This document shows, in pieces, positions 1 to 7,291 of a stretch of DNA of 13,158 nucleotides. The stretch is from Burkholderiaceae bacterium (GTDB lineage: Bacteria > Pseudomonadota > Gammaproteobacteria > Burkholderiales > Burkholderiaceae). The first letter of the stretch is position 1. Each line of letters starts with the position of its first letter. A program made the position numbers and the translations under genes. The notes under the pieces are model-generated. The model did not search any database. It was not told the DNA's origin and saw nothing but the letters and a program-made list of their open reading frames with translations. Location of the stretch: assembly GCA_017998575.1 (NCBI GenBank), contig JAGOCV010000088.1:1-13158 (forward strand), in the 5' to 3' direction.

Positions 1-1667
<1,667 letters not shown>

Positions 1668-1705
1668 AGGGGCAGGCGTGGAGTGGGGGGCGGGCGGCTC
1701 GGGCT

Positions 1706-2080
1706 TCAGCTGTTCTGCGTGAACTTCGCGTACGCCGGTTCGTCCATCAGGACGTCGAACTCGGCCATATCCTTGATCAGCACCTTGAAGAACCAGCCCT
1801 GGCCCATGGGGTCGCTGTTGGCCAGGGCCGGGTCGGCGCGCAGGGCCTCGTTCACCTCGGTGACTTCGCCGGCGACGGGCATGTAGAGATCGGCCGCGGC
1901 CTTGACGGACTCGACCACACCCGCCACCTCGCCCTTGGCGAAAGTCTTGCCCACCTCGGGCAGATCGACGAACACCACGTCGCCCAGCGCGTCCTGCGCA
2001 TGGAGGGTGATGCCGACGACGGCGGTTTCGTGGTCCTCGAGCTGGATCCACTCGTGTTCTTCGGTGTATTTGACGGTCAT
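1706..2080 (-). CDS. gcvH: Glycine cleavage system H protein (lipoyl carrier)
   Basis: This 124-residue protein is the swinging-arm carrier that shuttles the aminomethyl group between GcvP, GcvT and the L protein. The lipoyl attachment motif [15 protein letters not shown] is intact, with Lys60 as the lipoylated residue. The N-terminal [19 protein letters not shown] and the segment [15 protein letters not shown] are family signatures, and the length is normal. The ATG at 2080 has a Shine-Dalgarno-like AAGGAAG a few bases upstream on the minus strand. It lies 52 bases after the gcvT stop and 38 before gcvP, so the three are read as one operon. The most common motif has Ser where Ala63 stands (KAASDLY); this is a mild variant not expected to matter. 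Confidence 0.98.
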   Translation of the reverse strand: MTVKYTEEHEWIQLEDHETAVVGITLHAQDALGDVVFVDLPEVGKTFAKGEVAGVVESVKAAADLYMPVAGEVTEVNEALRADPALANSDPMGQGWFFKVLIKDMAEFDVLMDEPAYAKFTQNS

Positions 2081-2132
2081 GTTCTCTTCCTTCTCTGAAG
2101 TCGTGATGGGTGGGTGTCCTGTGGGGGCTCTG

Positions 2133-3350
2133 TCAGCCGCGGTGGTAGCGCGGCGGCAGGAAGGGCAGGGCGGTCACTTCCATGGGCACGGGCTTGCCGC
2201 GCACCAGGGCGTCGATCCGCTGGCCCAGCGTAGCAAATTCCGGCGGCACGTAGCCCATGGCCACGGGCCGCTGCAAGGTGGGCGAGAGCACACCGCTGGT
2301 GACCTCGCCGATGGCCGGGCCGCCATCGGGCGCATGCAGCGCGGTGTGCTCGCGCACGGGCACGCGCTCCAGCGCCACCAGGCCCACGCGGCGGCGCGTG
2401 GCCTGCGCCGGGTCGTCCAGTTGCGCCAGCACGCGCGCCGCGCCGGGGAAGCCACCCGCGCGGGCACCGCCGGTGCGCCGCACTTTCTGGATGGCCCAGG
2501 CCAGTTGTGCTTCGGCCGGCGTGGTGGTGGTGTCGATGTCGTTGCCGTACAGGCACAGGCCGGCTTCCAGCCGCAGCGAGTTGCGCGCGCCCAGGCCGAC
2601 CGGCTTCACCTCGGGCCGGGCCAGCAGGGCGCGGGCGAAGGGCTCCGCGGCGTCGGGGGGCAACGAGATCTCGAAGCCGTCCTCGCCTGTGTAGCCGCTG
2701 CGGGTGATGAAGAGCGCGTGCCCGCGCCAGTCGAATGCGGCGCCGGTCATGAACACCAGCGCGCCGACGCCGGGCAGCACGGCTTCGAGTGCCGTGGCCG
2801 ACTGCGGGCCCTGCAGCGCCAGCAGGGCGCGGTCGAACTGCGGGGTGATCTGGCAACGGCTGCCGATGCGGGAGGCGATGTGGGCCAGATCGGCGGCTTT
2901 GCAGGCGCCGTTGACGATGACGAACAGTTCGCCCCCACGCTCGCCCACTGCGTGTGGCTCTCTGCCCCCCGAGGGGGCGCTCGCGTCTTGGGGCGGCCCG
3001 GCGACGCTCGGTTCGCCGCCCCGGTTCACGAACATCAGGTCGTCCAGGATGCCGCCGTCGTCGGCCAGCAGCAGGCCGTAGCGCTGGCGACCGGGTGCGA
3101 GGCCAATGGCATCGACCGGCACCAGCGTCTCGAAGGCGGCCGCCGCATTGGGGCCCGAGAGCGTGAGCTGGCCCATGTGCGAGACGTCGAACAGGCCGGC
3201 GGCCGTGCGTGTGTGCTGGTGTTCGGCGATCAGGCCGGCGGGGTACTGCACCGGCATCGAATAGCCGGCGAAGGGCACCATGCGCGCGCCCAGTTCGGCA
3301 TGCAGCGCGTGCAGCGGGGTCTTGAGCAGGGTGTCGTCGGAGGTCGTCAT
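2133..3350 (-). CDS. gcvT: Aminomethyltransferase, T protein of the glycine cleavage system, with an in-frame insertion
   Basis: GcvT moves the one-carbon unit from lipoyl-GcvH to tetrahydrofolate and releases ammonia. From the ATG at 3350 the protein is 405 residues. Family signatures are MVPFAGYSMPVQYPAG (24-39), LFDVSHMGQ (53-61), ILDDL (101-105, containing the expected catalytic aspartate), SGYTGEDGFEI (218-228) and ARNSLRLEAGLCLYGNDID (255-273). Residues about 114-141, rich in Gly, Pro, Ala and Ser, are an insertion of 28 residues; without it NRGGE runs directly into LFVIVN, as in ordinary GcvT, and the length falls to 377, close to normal. A GTG twelve codons upstream (3386) lies inside a leader hairpin and was not chosen. 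No good Shine-Dalgarno precedes the ATG; the region just upstream can be paired in the leader RNA. First gene of the riboswitch-controlled operon. Confidence 0.95.
   Translation of the reverse strand: MTTSDDTLLKTPLHALHAELGARMVPFAGYSMPVQYPAGLIAEHQHTRTAAGLFDVSHMGQLTLSGPNAAAAFETLVPVDAIGLAPGRQRYGLLLADDGGILDDLMFVNRGGEPSVAGPPQDASAPSGGREPHAVGERGGELFVIVNGACKAADLAHIASRIGSRCQITPQFDRALLALQGPQSATALEAVLPGVGALVFMTGAAFDWRGHALFITRSGYTGEDGFEISLPPDAAEPFARALLARPEVKPVGLGARNSLRLEAGLCLYGNDIDTTTTPAEAQLAWAIQKVRRTGGARAGGFPGAARVLAQLDDPAQATRRRVGLVALERVPVREHTALHAPDGGPAIGEVTSGVLSPTLQRPVAMGYVPPEFATLGQRIDALVRGKPVPMEVTALPFLPPRYHRG
2927..3017. repeat. Palindromic repeat element inserted in frame in gcvT
   Basis: Two copies of GTTCGCC (2927-2933 and 3011-3017, plus strand) lie exactly 84 bases apart, and removing one period restores a normal GcvT sequence. 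Just inside them is a second direct pair, ACGCTCG (2937-2943 and 3004-3010). The centre is a GC hairpin, GCCCCC / GGGGGC with a three-base loop (2964-2978). The size, palindrome and flanking direct repeat suggest a small dispersed element. I recall similar GC-rich palindromic sequences scattered through Comamonadaceae genomes, but this is memory and unverified. The insertion is a multiple of three and free of stops, so gcvT stays open. Confidence 0.75.
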
Positions 3351-3355
3351 GCGGC

Positions 3356-3411
3356 GGGCTTTCGGTGGGCGGTACGCACCGGGCACGCCAATGCCCGGTG
3401 TTCGAAAGCCC
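3356..3411 (-). promoter_or_regulatory. Expression platform of the glycine riboswitch (start-codon-proximal hairpin)
   Basis: On the transcript two nested perfect stems can be drawn. The outer one pairs GGGCTTTCG (3411-3403) with CGAAAGCCC (3364-3356) and ends five bases before the gcvT ATG, covering the ribosome-binding region. The inner one pairs CACCGGGCA (3400-3392) with TGCCCGGTG (3385-3377) over a six-base loop. No U-run follows, so an intrinsic terminator is unlikely. The 5' arm of the outer stem shares GGG (3411-3409) with the 3' strand of aptamer II P1, so both cannot form together. This fits a translational ON switch; that reading is inference. Confidence 0.65.
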
Positions 3412-3604
3412 CGCTGTCCGCTTTACCTGAGAGATTCACCGGCAGATGCCGGCTTGCTCCTTCGGTGGGCCGGCTGTGGCGCCGGCCTCTCTCCAGGGGG
3501 GAACGCCCGGTGGCCCGGGCGGCTGCCAGTCCTTTTGCCTGAGCGTTAAGGCGGTGAAGCCTGCGCCTTCGGCGGCCCCCTCGGGGGAGGCTCTCTCCTG
3601 ACGT
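3409..3604 (-). promoter_or_regulatory. Tandem glycine riboswitch (two aptamers) in the gcvT leader
   Basis: Read on the minus strand, aptamer I (about 3603-3520) begins TCAGGAGAGAGCC and has the conserved GCCGAAGGCGCAGG and CTCAGGCAAAAGGAC blocks. Aptamer II (about 3501-3409) has CTGGAGAGAGGCC, CCGAAGGAGCAAGCC and ATCTCTCAGGTAAAGCGGAC. This paired arrangement, with a GGAGAGA start, a CCGAAGG junction and a CTCAGGnAAA core, is the known tandem glycine riboswitch that precedes gcv operons. Aptamer II P1 can be drawn as CCCCCCTG (3501-3494) with CAGCGGGG (3416-3409), with one C-C mismatch. Binding of glycine is expected to raise gcvTHP expression. Confidence 0.95.
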
Positions 3605-3609
3605 CGGCG

Positions 3610-3615
3610 AGTATA
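3610..3615 (-). promoter_or_regulatory. Probable -10 element of the gcvTHP promoter
   Basis: On the minus strand TATACT (five of six matches to TATAAT) lies at 3615-3610. A start about seven bases downstream would fall near 3603, exactly at the first base of aptamer I, which is what a riboswitch leader needs. No convincing -35 hexamer stands 16-18 bases upstream, so the promoter may need an activator or be weak. Confidence 0.55.
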
Positions 3616-3694
3616 GCCGCCGCTTTCCCCGTCCCGGATACGCCGTCGAAGGCGTGCAGAAAGAGCCGGAAAGTGCGGGAAAACCCACAGAAGA

Positions 3695-3740
3695 TTAACA
3701 ACCGTTTCCCGACTGATAACAATGGTTGCGGGCACCATTG
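3695..3740 (+). promoter_or_regulatory. Possible promoter and operator-like palindrome upstream of the pilin gene
   Basis: TTAACA (3695-3700) and AACAAT (3718-3723) are spaced by 17 bases and could be -35 and -10 elements for the plus-strand pilus genes. Overlapping the -10 is a perfect inverted repeat, CAATGGT (3720-3726) and ACCATTG (3734-3740), with a seven-base spacer. It could be a repressor site or an early leader hairpin. The rest of the intergenic stretch (3616-3694 and 3741-3828) shows nothing else I can name. Confidence 0.35.
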
Positions 3741-3841
3741 ACAACTGTTGCCGGCATCCACGACGCAGGCCACGGCTTCCAGAATCCAGTCCATGCCAAC
3801 GCACCCCGAGTGCAACGGCGTCAACACCAAGGATGGAAACC

Positions 3842-4432
3842 ATGTACCGCAGCAACGAATCAGTCTCGAGCCAATGCAACGGCCTCCGTGCCACCGCTGC
3901 GGTCCGGGTGTCCCGCGCCCTCTGCGCCAGGCTGGCCCTGGCACTGTTGCCAGCAGCGGCGCTGATGGCCCTCTCGCCCGCCGCCCAGGCGGTCACGGCC
4001 ACGACCACCTTCCAGGTGACCGCCTCGGTGGTGAAGGCCTGCCTGGTCACGACGCCTCCGACGCTGGGCTTCGGTACGTATGACCCGAACTCGTCCACGC
4101 CGCTGACGAGCACGACCACCTTCAACGTGACCTGCACGTCCGGCACGGCCTACTCCATCGGCATGAGCGCGGGCACCGGCGCCGGCGCCACGGTGACCAG
4201 CCGCAAGATGACCAGCGCCTCGGCCGCCGTCGGCAGCAACACGCTGACCTACGGCCTGTACAAGGACGCCTCGTTCACCACCAACTGGGACAACAGCGTG
4301 AGCGCCACGGGCTACAGCGGCAACGGCGCCGCCCAGCCGCTGACGGTGTATGGCCGCATGCCGGTCAACCAGTATTCCGCCGCACCCGCGACGGATTACG
4401 CTGACACGATCACCCTGACCCTGACACACTAA
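3842..4432 (+). CDS. Spore coat U domain pilin (Csu-type major fimbrial subunit, CsuA/B-like)
   Basis: This 196-residue exported protein is predicted to be the structural subunit of an archaic (Csu-type) chaperone-usher pilus. The N terminus has basic residues, then a hydrophobic stretch (about 31-46), then a probable signal peptidase site after AQA (residue 50). The mature part starts VTATTTFQVTASVVKACLV. The SCPU features are Cys67 and Cys98 (an expected disulfide pair), LGFGTYDP (75-82), SIGMSAGTG (105-113), and the C-terminal NQYSAAPATDYADTITLTLTH, where alternating hydrophobics suit a terminal beta strand. The ATG at 3842 is chosen because AAGGA stands eight bases before it; an in-frame ATG nine bases upstream is possible. 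It is the first gene of the pilus cluster, five bases before the chaperone start. Its own chaperone and usher are damaged. Confidence 0.93.
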   Translation: MYRSNESVSSQCNGLRATAAVRVSRALCARLALALLPAAALMALSPAAQAVTATTTFQVTASVVKACLVTTPPTLGFGTYDPNSSTPLTSTTTFNVTCTSGTAYSIGMSAGTGAGATVTSRKMTSASAAVGSNTLTYGLYKDASFTTNWDNSVSATGYSGNGAAQPLTVYGRMPVNQYSAAPATDYADTITLTLTH

Positions 4433-4437
4433 GCGGC

Positions 4438-5011
4438 ATGAATGTCAGTTCTGTGTTGCGCTCCGCGCTCCACAGGGTCTTGAGGTTCGCGCGCCAGCGG
4501 TGCGCCAGGCCCGGGTGGGGGTTTGTACCGATCATCGCCATGCTGCTGGCGGCTCCTGCAGGGGCCGCCAGCCTGCACGTGGCGCCGTTGCGGCTGGACC
4601 TCGGGCCGCAGCGGCCGGTGGCGTCGCTGGTGATCGGCAATCCGGAGCAGGCGGAAATGGCCATCCAGGCCGAGGTCGTGGCCTGGTCCCAGGAAGACGG
4701 CCGTGACGTCTACATTCCCACGCGCGACGTACTCATCAATCCGTCGATCTTCCGCAATCCCGCCGGGGGGCAGCAGATCGTGCGCGTGGGCCTGCAAGTG
4801 GGTGACGATGCCCGGGAGCGCAGCTACCGCGTGTTCGTGCGCCAGTTGCCGCAGGAAAAACAGCCCGGCCAGGGGCTGGGGCTGCAGACGCTGCTGCGCA
4901 TCGGCCTGCCGGTGTTCGTCGCGGCGACCAGTCCTGCCGAAGTCATCGAATGGCGCCTGCTGCCCACGGCCGCCGGTGGCTACGAGCTCATGCTCGACAA
5001 CCGCGGCACCG
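4438..5011 (+). pseudogene. Truncated periplasmic pilus assembly chaperone (CsuC-like), C-terminal domain lost
   Basis: The frame from ATG 4438 encodes a signal peptide (hydrophobic 29-40, likely cleaved after AGA/AGAA, about residues 43-44) and a PapD-type N-terminal domain: LHVAPLRLDLGPQRPVASL, YIPTRDVLINPSIFRNPAG (92-110), QQIVRVGLQV, ERSYRVFVRQLP (127-138) and RIGLPVFVAA (154-163). Homology stops at LDNRGTG (about residue 192), where the second domain has only begun; intact chaperones are about 240-260 residues. Beyond this point the protein of the same frame is low-complexity and Arg/Gly/Ala-rich, whereas another frame shows usher sequence. The rest of the chaperone is therefore absent, not merely frameshifted. 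The reading frame has no stop and continues to 6114 through the next genes. The product would probably not fold as a working chaperone. Confidence 0.85.
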
Positions 5012-5593
5012 GCCCTGGTCACGGTGGAGAACTCGCCGGGCGTGATGATCTACCGCGAGAACCAGCCCTGGACCGAGACCAACGCCAGCGGGCGCGCCAT
5101 CGTGCCGGGCCTGCGCGCCTACGGCAGCAACCTCCTGAGCATCGATCCGGCCGACCTGCCCATCGAAGCCACGCTGCGGCGCGACAGCATGCTGGTGGTG
5201 CCGCGCTACAAGGCGGTGGCCGATGTGCGGTTCGATCTGTCGTACGACCTGGTCGTCAACGCCACCGTGCGTCTGCCCGACGGCGAGTTGCTCCCGCCCG
5301 GGCTGGACATCGTCGGCTCGGCCCGCGCGGAGCCGCTGATCTCGGGCTTCGGTGGCGCGGTGTCGATCGCGGGCCCGCGCAGCGGCGAAGTGTTCGAAGT
5401 GCAGGGGCGCAACTGGCGCTGCCGCTTCGCGCTGGGCGAGATCGACCTGCGCACCAGATTGCCATCGCTGGGCCCGTATACCTGCGACGCCGTGTCGCTC
5501 GGAGTGCCGCCACTGCGCTCGAACACGCTGCCGCCCGTGCCGTCGCCCGTGTTGTCCACCACGCCCTTGCCGTCCGCGGCGCCCATGCCATGA
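5012..5593 (+). pseudogene. C-terminal remnant of the outer-membrane pilus usher (CsuD/FimD family)
   Basis: In a frame shifted relative to the chaperone, 193 codons from GCC at 5012 to TGA at 5591-5593 read ALVTVENSPGVMIYRENQPW, then TDANGR-like TETNASGRAIVPGLRAYGSN, LLSIDPADLPIEATL, VVPRYKAVADVRFDL and a PapC_C-like end (GELLPPGLDIVGSARAEP, SGEVFEVQGRNWRCRFALG). Ushers are usually about 800-850 residues: N-terminal domain, barrel with plug, two C-terminal domains. Only the C-terminal plug-free part remains, with no signal peptide and no start of its own. Its stop overlaps the next ATG as ATGA, an intact operon junction that supports the assignment. It cannot form a pore. Confidence 0.85.
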
Positions 5594-6114
5594 ACTTCCC
5601 TGCCCATCCTTCGATCGTCCGGGCCTGCGGCCTGCTGTGTGGGTCGGCCCTGATGCTGGCCGCGGCCGGGCCCGCGCAGGCCGGCTGCGCCGGCGTGGGG
5701 GTATTCGCCTGCAGTGCCACCGTGAGCGTGCCGCTGCCGCTGTCCTTTGGCAGCTACAACCCGGGCTCGCCCAAGCCGGGTGCCACCAACATCTCGGTCA
5801 CCGGCACGGTGACCGGCGTGGGGGTGCTGGTCACGCTCTCGTATGCCATCTCGCTGAGTGCCGGCACGGGCGGCAGCATCACCAACCGGGCGCTCGCCGG
5901 CCCCGGCACGCCGCTCAGCTACAACCTCTACACCGCCGACACCTACCAGGCCATATGGGGCAACAACGGCCGCAGCGACAGCTACTCGCTGGTGGCCAGT
6001 GTGGGGGGGGTGTCGCAGACGATGAACTACACGGTCTACGGGCTGATTCCGGCCGGGCAGTACGTGGCGGCCGGCAACTACACCGACACGATCACGGTGT
6101 CGGTGGTTTATTGA
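5590..6114 (+). CDS. Spore coat U domain pilin, second subunit of the Csu-type pilus
   Basis: This 174-residue exported protein has a signal peptide (hydrophobic 14-27, probable cleavage after AQA, residues 29-31) and one SCPU domain: LPLSFGSYNPGSPKP (49-63), YAISLSAGTGGSITNRAL (85-102), LSYNLYTADTYQAIWGNN and the C-terminal PAGQYVAAGNYTDTITVSVVY. In the canonical layout pilin-chaperone-usher-SCPU, this last gene codes for a minor or tip subunit, but CsuE-type tip adhesins are about twice as long, with two domains. Cysteines occur only at 33 and 41 after the leader; the second conserved Cys of the other pilin is absent. The start overlaps the usher stop by ATGA, so its translation was probably coupled to the usher. 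In the present sequence it is also in frame with the broken chaperone. Confidence 0.9.
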   Translation: MNFPAHPSIVRACGLLCGSALMLAAAGPAQAGCAGVGVFACSATVSVPLPLSFGSYNPGSPKPGATNISVTGTVTGVGVLVTLSYAISLSAGTGGSITNRALAGPGTPLSYNLYTADTYQAIWGNNGRSDSYSLVASVGGVSQTMNYTVYGLIPAGQYVAAGNYTDTITVSVVY

Positions 6115-6115
6115 A

Positions 6116-6835
6116 TCAACGCATGTCGAACTCGATGCTGTCGCTGTCGTGCAGGAACATGACCTTATGCCGCGTGGTCTTGCACACCCAGGTCTGCTGG
6201 CGCCGCGGGCTGGGGAGCGACAGCGCGGCCGGTTCGAACACCACGGTGCAGGCGGCGCCCTCCCGTCGCGCCGACTCGTAGCGGATCGCCGCCACCGGCG
6301 GCGTGCGGCCGCGCACCGCGTCGGCCAATGCATGGCAGGCGGCGTAGTCCGATGGATTGCGCCAGGCCGCGCGCTGGCGCGACCACGGCTCGGCCATCAG
6401 GTCGAGCTGCACGCCCGAGAACCGCGCCCTGAAGAAAGTGTGCTCGGTGACGAGGTGGCCGTCCTTGAGCCCGTCGGAATCCATGAAGAACTTCCAGCGC
6501 CAGTACGCCAGCTCGGCCGCCACGGTGAGCACGTTGTCGGCCCCATACCAGGCGCCGGGATGATCGGCACGGCGAAAGCGCGAAGGCCAGGGCGATGCAT
6601 AGCGGAACGGCGTCGAGAGCAGATAGCCCAGGCTTGCAGCGCCGGGCGGCAGCGGCGGCTTGCTGGCTTCGAGCAATTGCTCGAGCATGTCCTGTGCGGC
6701 CAGGTTGTCCACCAGCCGCATCGTGGCCACGCGGTGCTGCGCCTCGACACCGCGCCACAGGTCGGCCCGCGCCGGCGCGGCGGTGTCGAACCACTTGCCC
6801 TTCCAGGTGGCCCGGGCAGGTGATGCGCGTGTCAC
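6116..6835 (-). CDS. RES domain toxin of a RES-Xre toxin-antitoxin pair (NAD+-degrading family)
   Basis: This 239-residue protein belongs to the RES family, whose studied members degrade NAD+ (MbcT is an NAD+ phosphorylase) and stop growth unless held by the partner antitoxin. The signature residues are visible: Arg78 in PFRYA, Tyr97 in WYGAD, Glu108 in AAELAYWR and Ser188 in RYESAR. All four sit in the expected order, so the enzyme looks intact. The start is GTG at 6835, whose first bases overlap the antitoxin stop (GTGA), implying translational coupling. A later in-frame ATG (codon 39) would remove the start of the domain. At about 240 residues it is somewhat longer than compact RES toxins. 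Its stop is one base from the stop of the convergent pilin gene. Confidence 0.9.
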   Translation of the reverse strand: MTRASPARATWKGKWFDTAAPARADLWRGVEAQHRVATMRLVDNLAAQDMLEQLLEASKPPLPPGAASLGYLLSTPFRYASPWPSRFRRADHPGAWYGADNVLTVAAELAYWRWKFFMDSDGLKDGHLVTEHTFFRARFSGVQLDLMAEPWSRQRAAWRNPSDYAACHALADAVRGRTPPVAAIRYESARREGAACTVVFEPAALSLPSPRRQQTWVCKTTRHKVMFLHDSDSIEFDMR

Positions 6836-7209
6836 GACAGGGCGCGCGCGCCGTCGAGGTAGCGCACGACACGCACCAGCCCTTCGACCGATTCGATCGC
6901 CTGGCGTGGTGGCTGGTTGAAGGCCTGGTTGAAGCTGTCCATCCAGCGGCGGCGCATGGCATCGTCGTTGCCCACCAGCGCATCGAGCGAGCGGTAGAGC
7001 CGCACCAGCAACAGGGCCAGTTCGGCCGGTTTGGTGCCGGGTTCCAGCTGGAGCCGGCCGGCCGCCATGCGCGAGATGCTGGCGGGCGACAGGCCCACCA
7101 CGCGCGCCAGCGCCGAATGCGTCAGCCCCAGCAGTTCGCCAGCCCGGAACGCGGCCTTGGTGAGGACGGGACCGGGGGCGGCGGAGGGTGCGGCGACAGG
7201 GTTGGCCAT
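6832..7209 (-). CDS. Antitoxin of the Xre/MbcA/ParS family (DUF2384-type)
   Basis: This 125-residue protein lies immediately upstream of the RES toxin gene and overlaps it by four bases, the usual antitoxin-first order. An N-terminal helix-turn-helix is visible at about 23-50 (AGELLGLTHSALARVVGL then SPASISRMAAGR). The C-terminal segment 89-120, WMDSFNQAFNQPPRQAIES followed by a hydrophobic helix, matches the toxin-binding region of this family, which blocks the RES active site. The family usually represses its own operon through the HTH domain, and palindromic sequences stand just upstream. The ATG at 7209 is preferred; a GTG ten codons upstream (7239) is also in frame, and neither has a strong Shine-Dalgarno. 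Confidence 0.88.
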   Translation of the reverse strand: MANPVAAPSAAPGPVLTKAAFRAGELLGLTHSALARVVGLSPASISRMAAGRLQLEPGTKPAELALLLVRLYRSLDALVGNDDAMRRRWMDSFNQAFNQPPRQAIESVEGLVRVVRYLDGARALS

Positions 7210-7217
7210 GGTTTGTG

Positions 7218-7260
7218 CTTTCAGATGAAAGACTACCACGCTGAAGTTTCAAATGCAAAG
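7218..7260 (-). promoter_or_regulatory. Operator-like repeats upstream of the RES-Xre operon
   Basis: CTTTCA-GA-TGAAAG (7218-7231) is an inverted repeat with six-base arms, 8 bases upstream of the antitoxin ATG. A related, imperfect sequence, TTTCAAATGCAAAG, lies at 7247-7260. Two similar sites 29 bases apart fit dimers of an autoregulatory Xre antitoxin, which is inference from the family. A weak promoter (TTGCAT, 17 bases, TAGTCT) could be drawn between them on the minus strand, but each hexamer matches only three positions. Confidence 0.4.
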
Positions 7261-7291
7261 AAAGGCGGTTGTGTGGTCCGTGCTCTGTGTG

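Noticed and set aside
3351..3386. Upstream GTG start giving a 417-residue GcvT
   Set aside because: The extra residues come from the leader hairpin and do not fit GcvT N termini; MTTSDDTLLKTPLHALH matches the family.
3377..3400. The nine-base leader hairpin as a rho-independent terminator of gcvTHP
   Set aside because: No U-run follows it on the minus strand; the sequence after the stem is CGTACCGCCC.
1902..3542. Plus-strand open frame of 546 codons opposite gcvT and the riboswitch
   Set aside because: Low-complexity translation with no recognisable domain; the minus strand carries gcvT and its leader.
3736..3770. TTGACA at 3738-3743 as a -35 box for the pilin gene
   Set aside because: No acceptable -10 hexamer lies 16-18 bases downstream (the sequence there is GC-rich).
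4703..5011. Start of the usher frame at a GTG at 4703
   Set aside because: Before 5012 this frame is antiphase to real chaperone sequence and its translation is low-complexity, so it is a shadow joined to the usher remnant.
6116..7258. A single 380-codon minus-strand gene over the toxin and antitoxin
   Set aside because: Residues upstream of the GTG at 6835 overlap the antitoxin gene in another frame; two genes with a GTGA overlap explain the data better.
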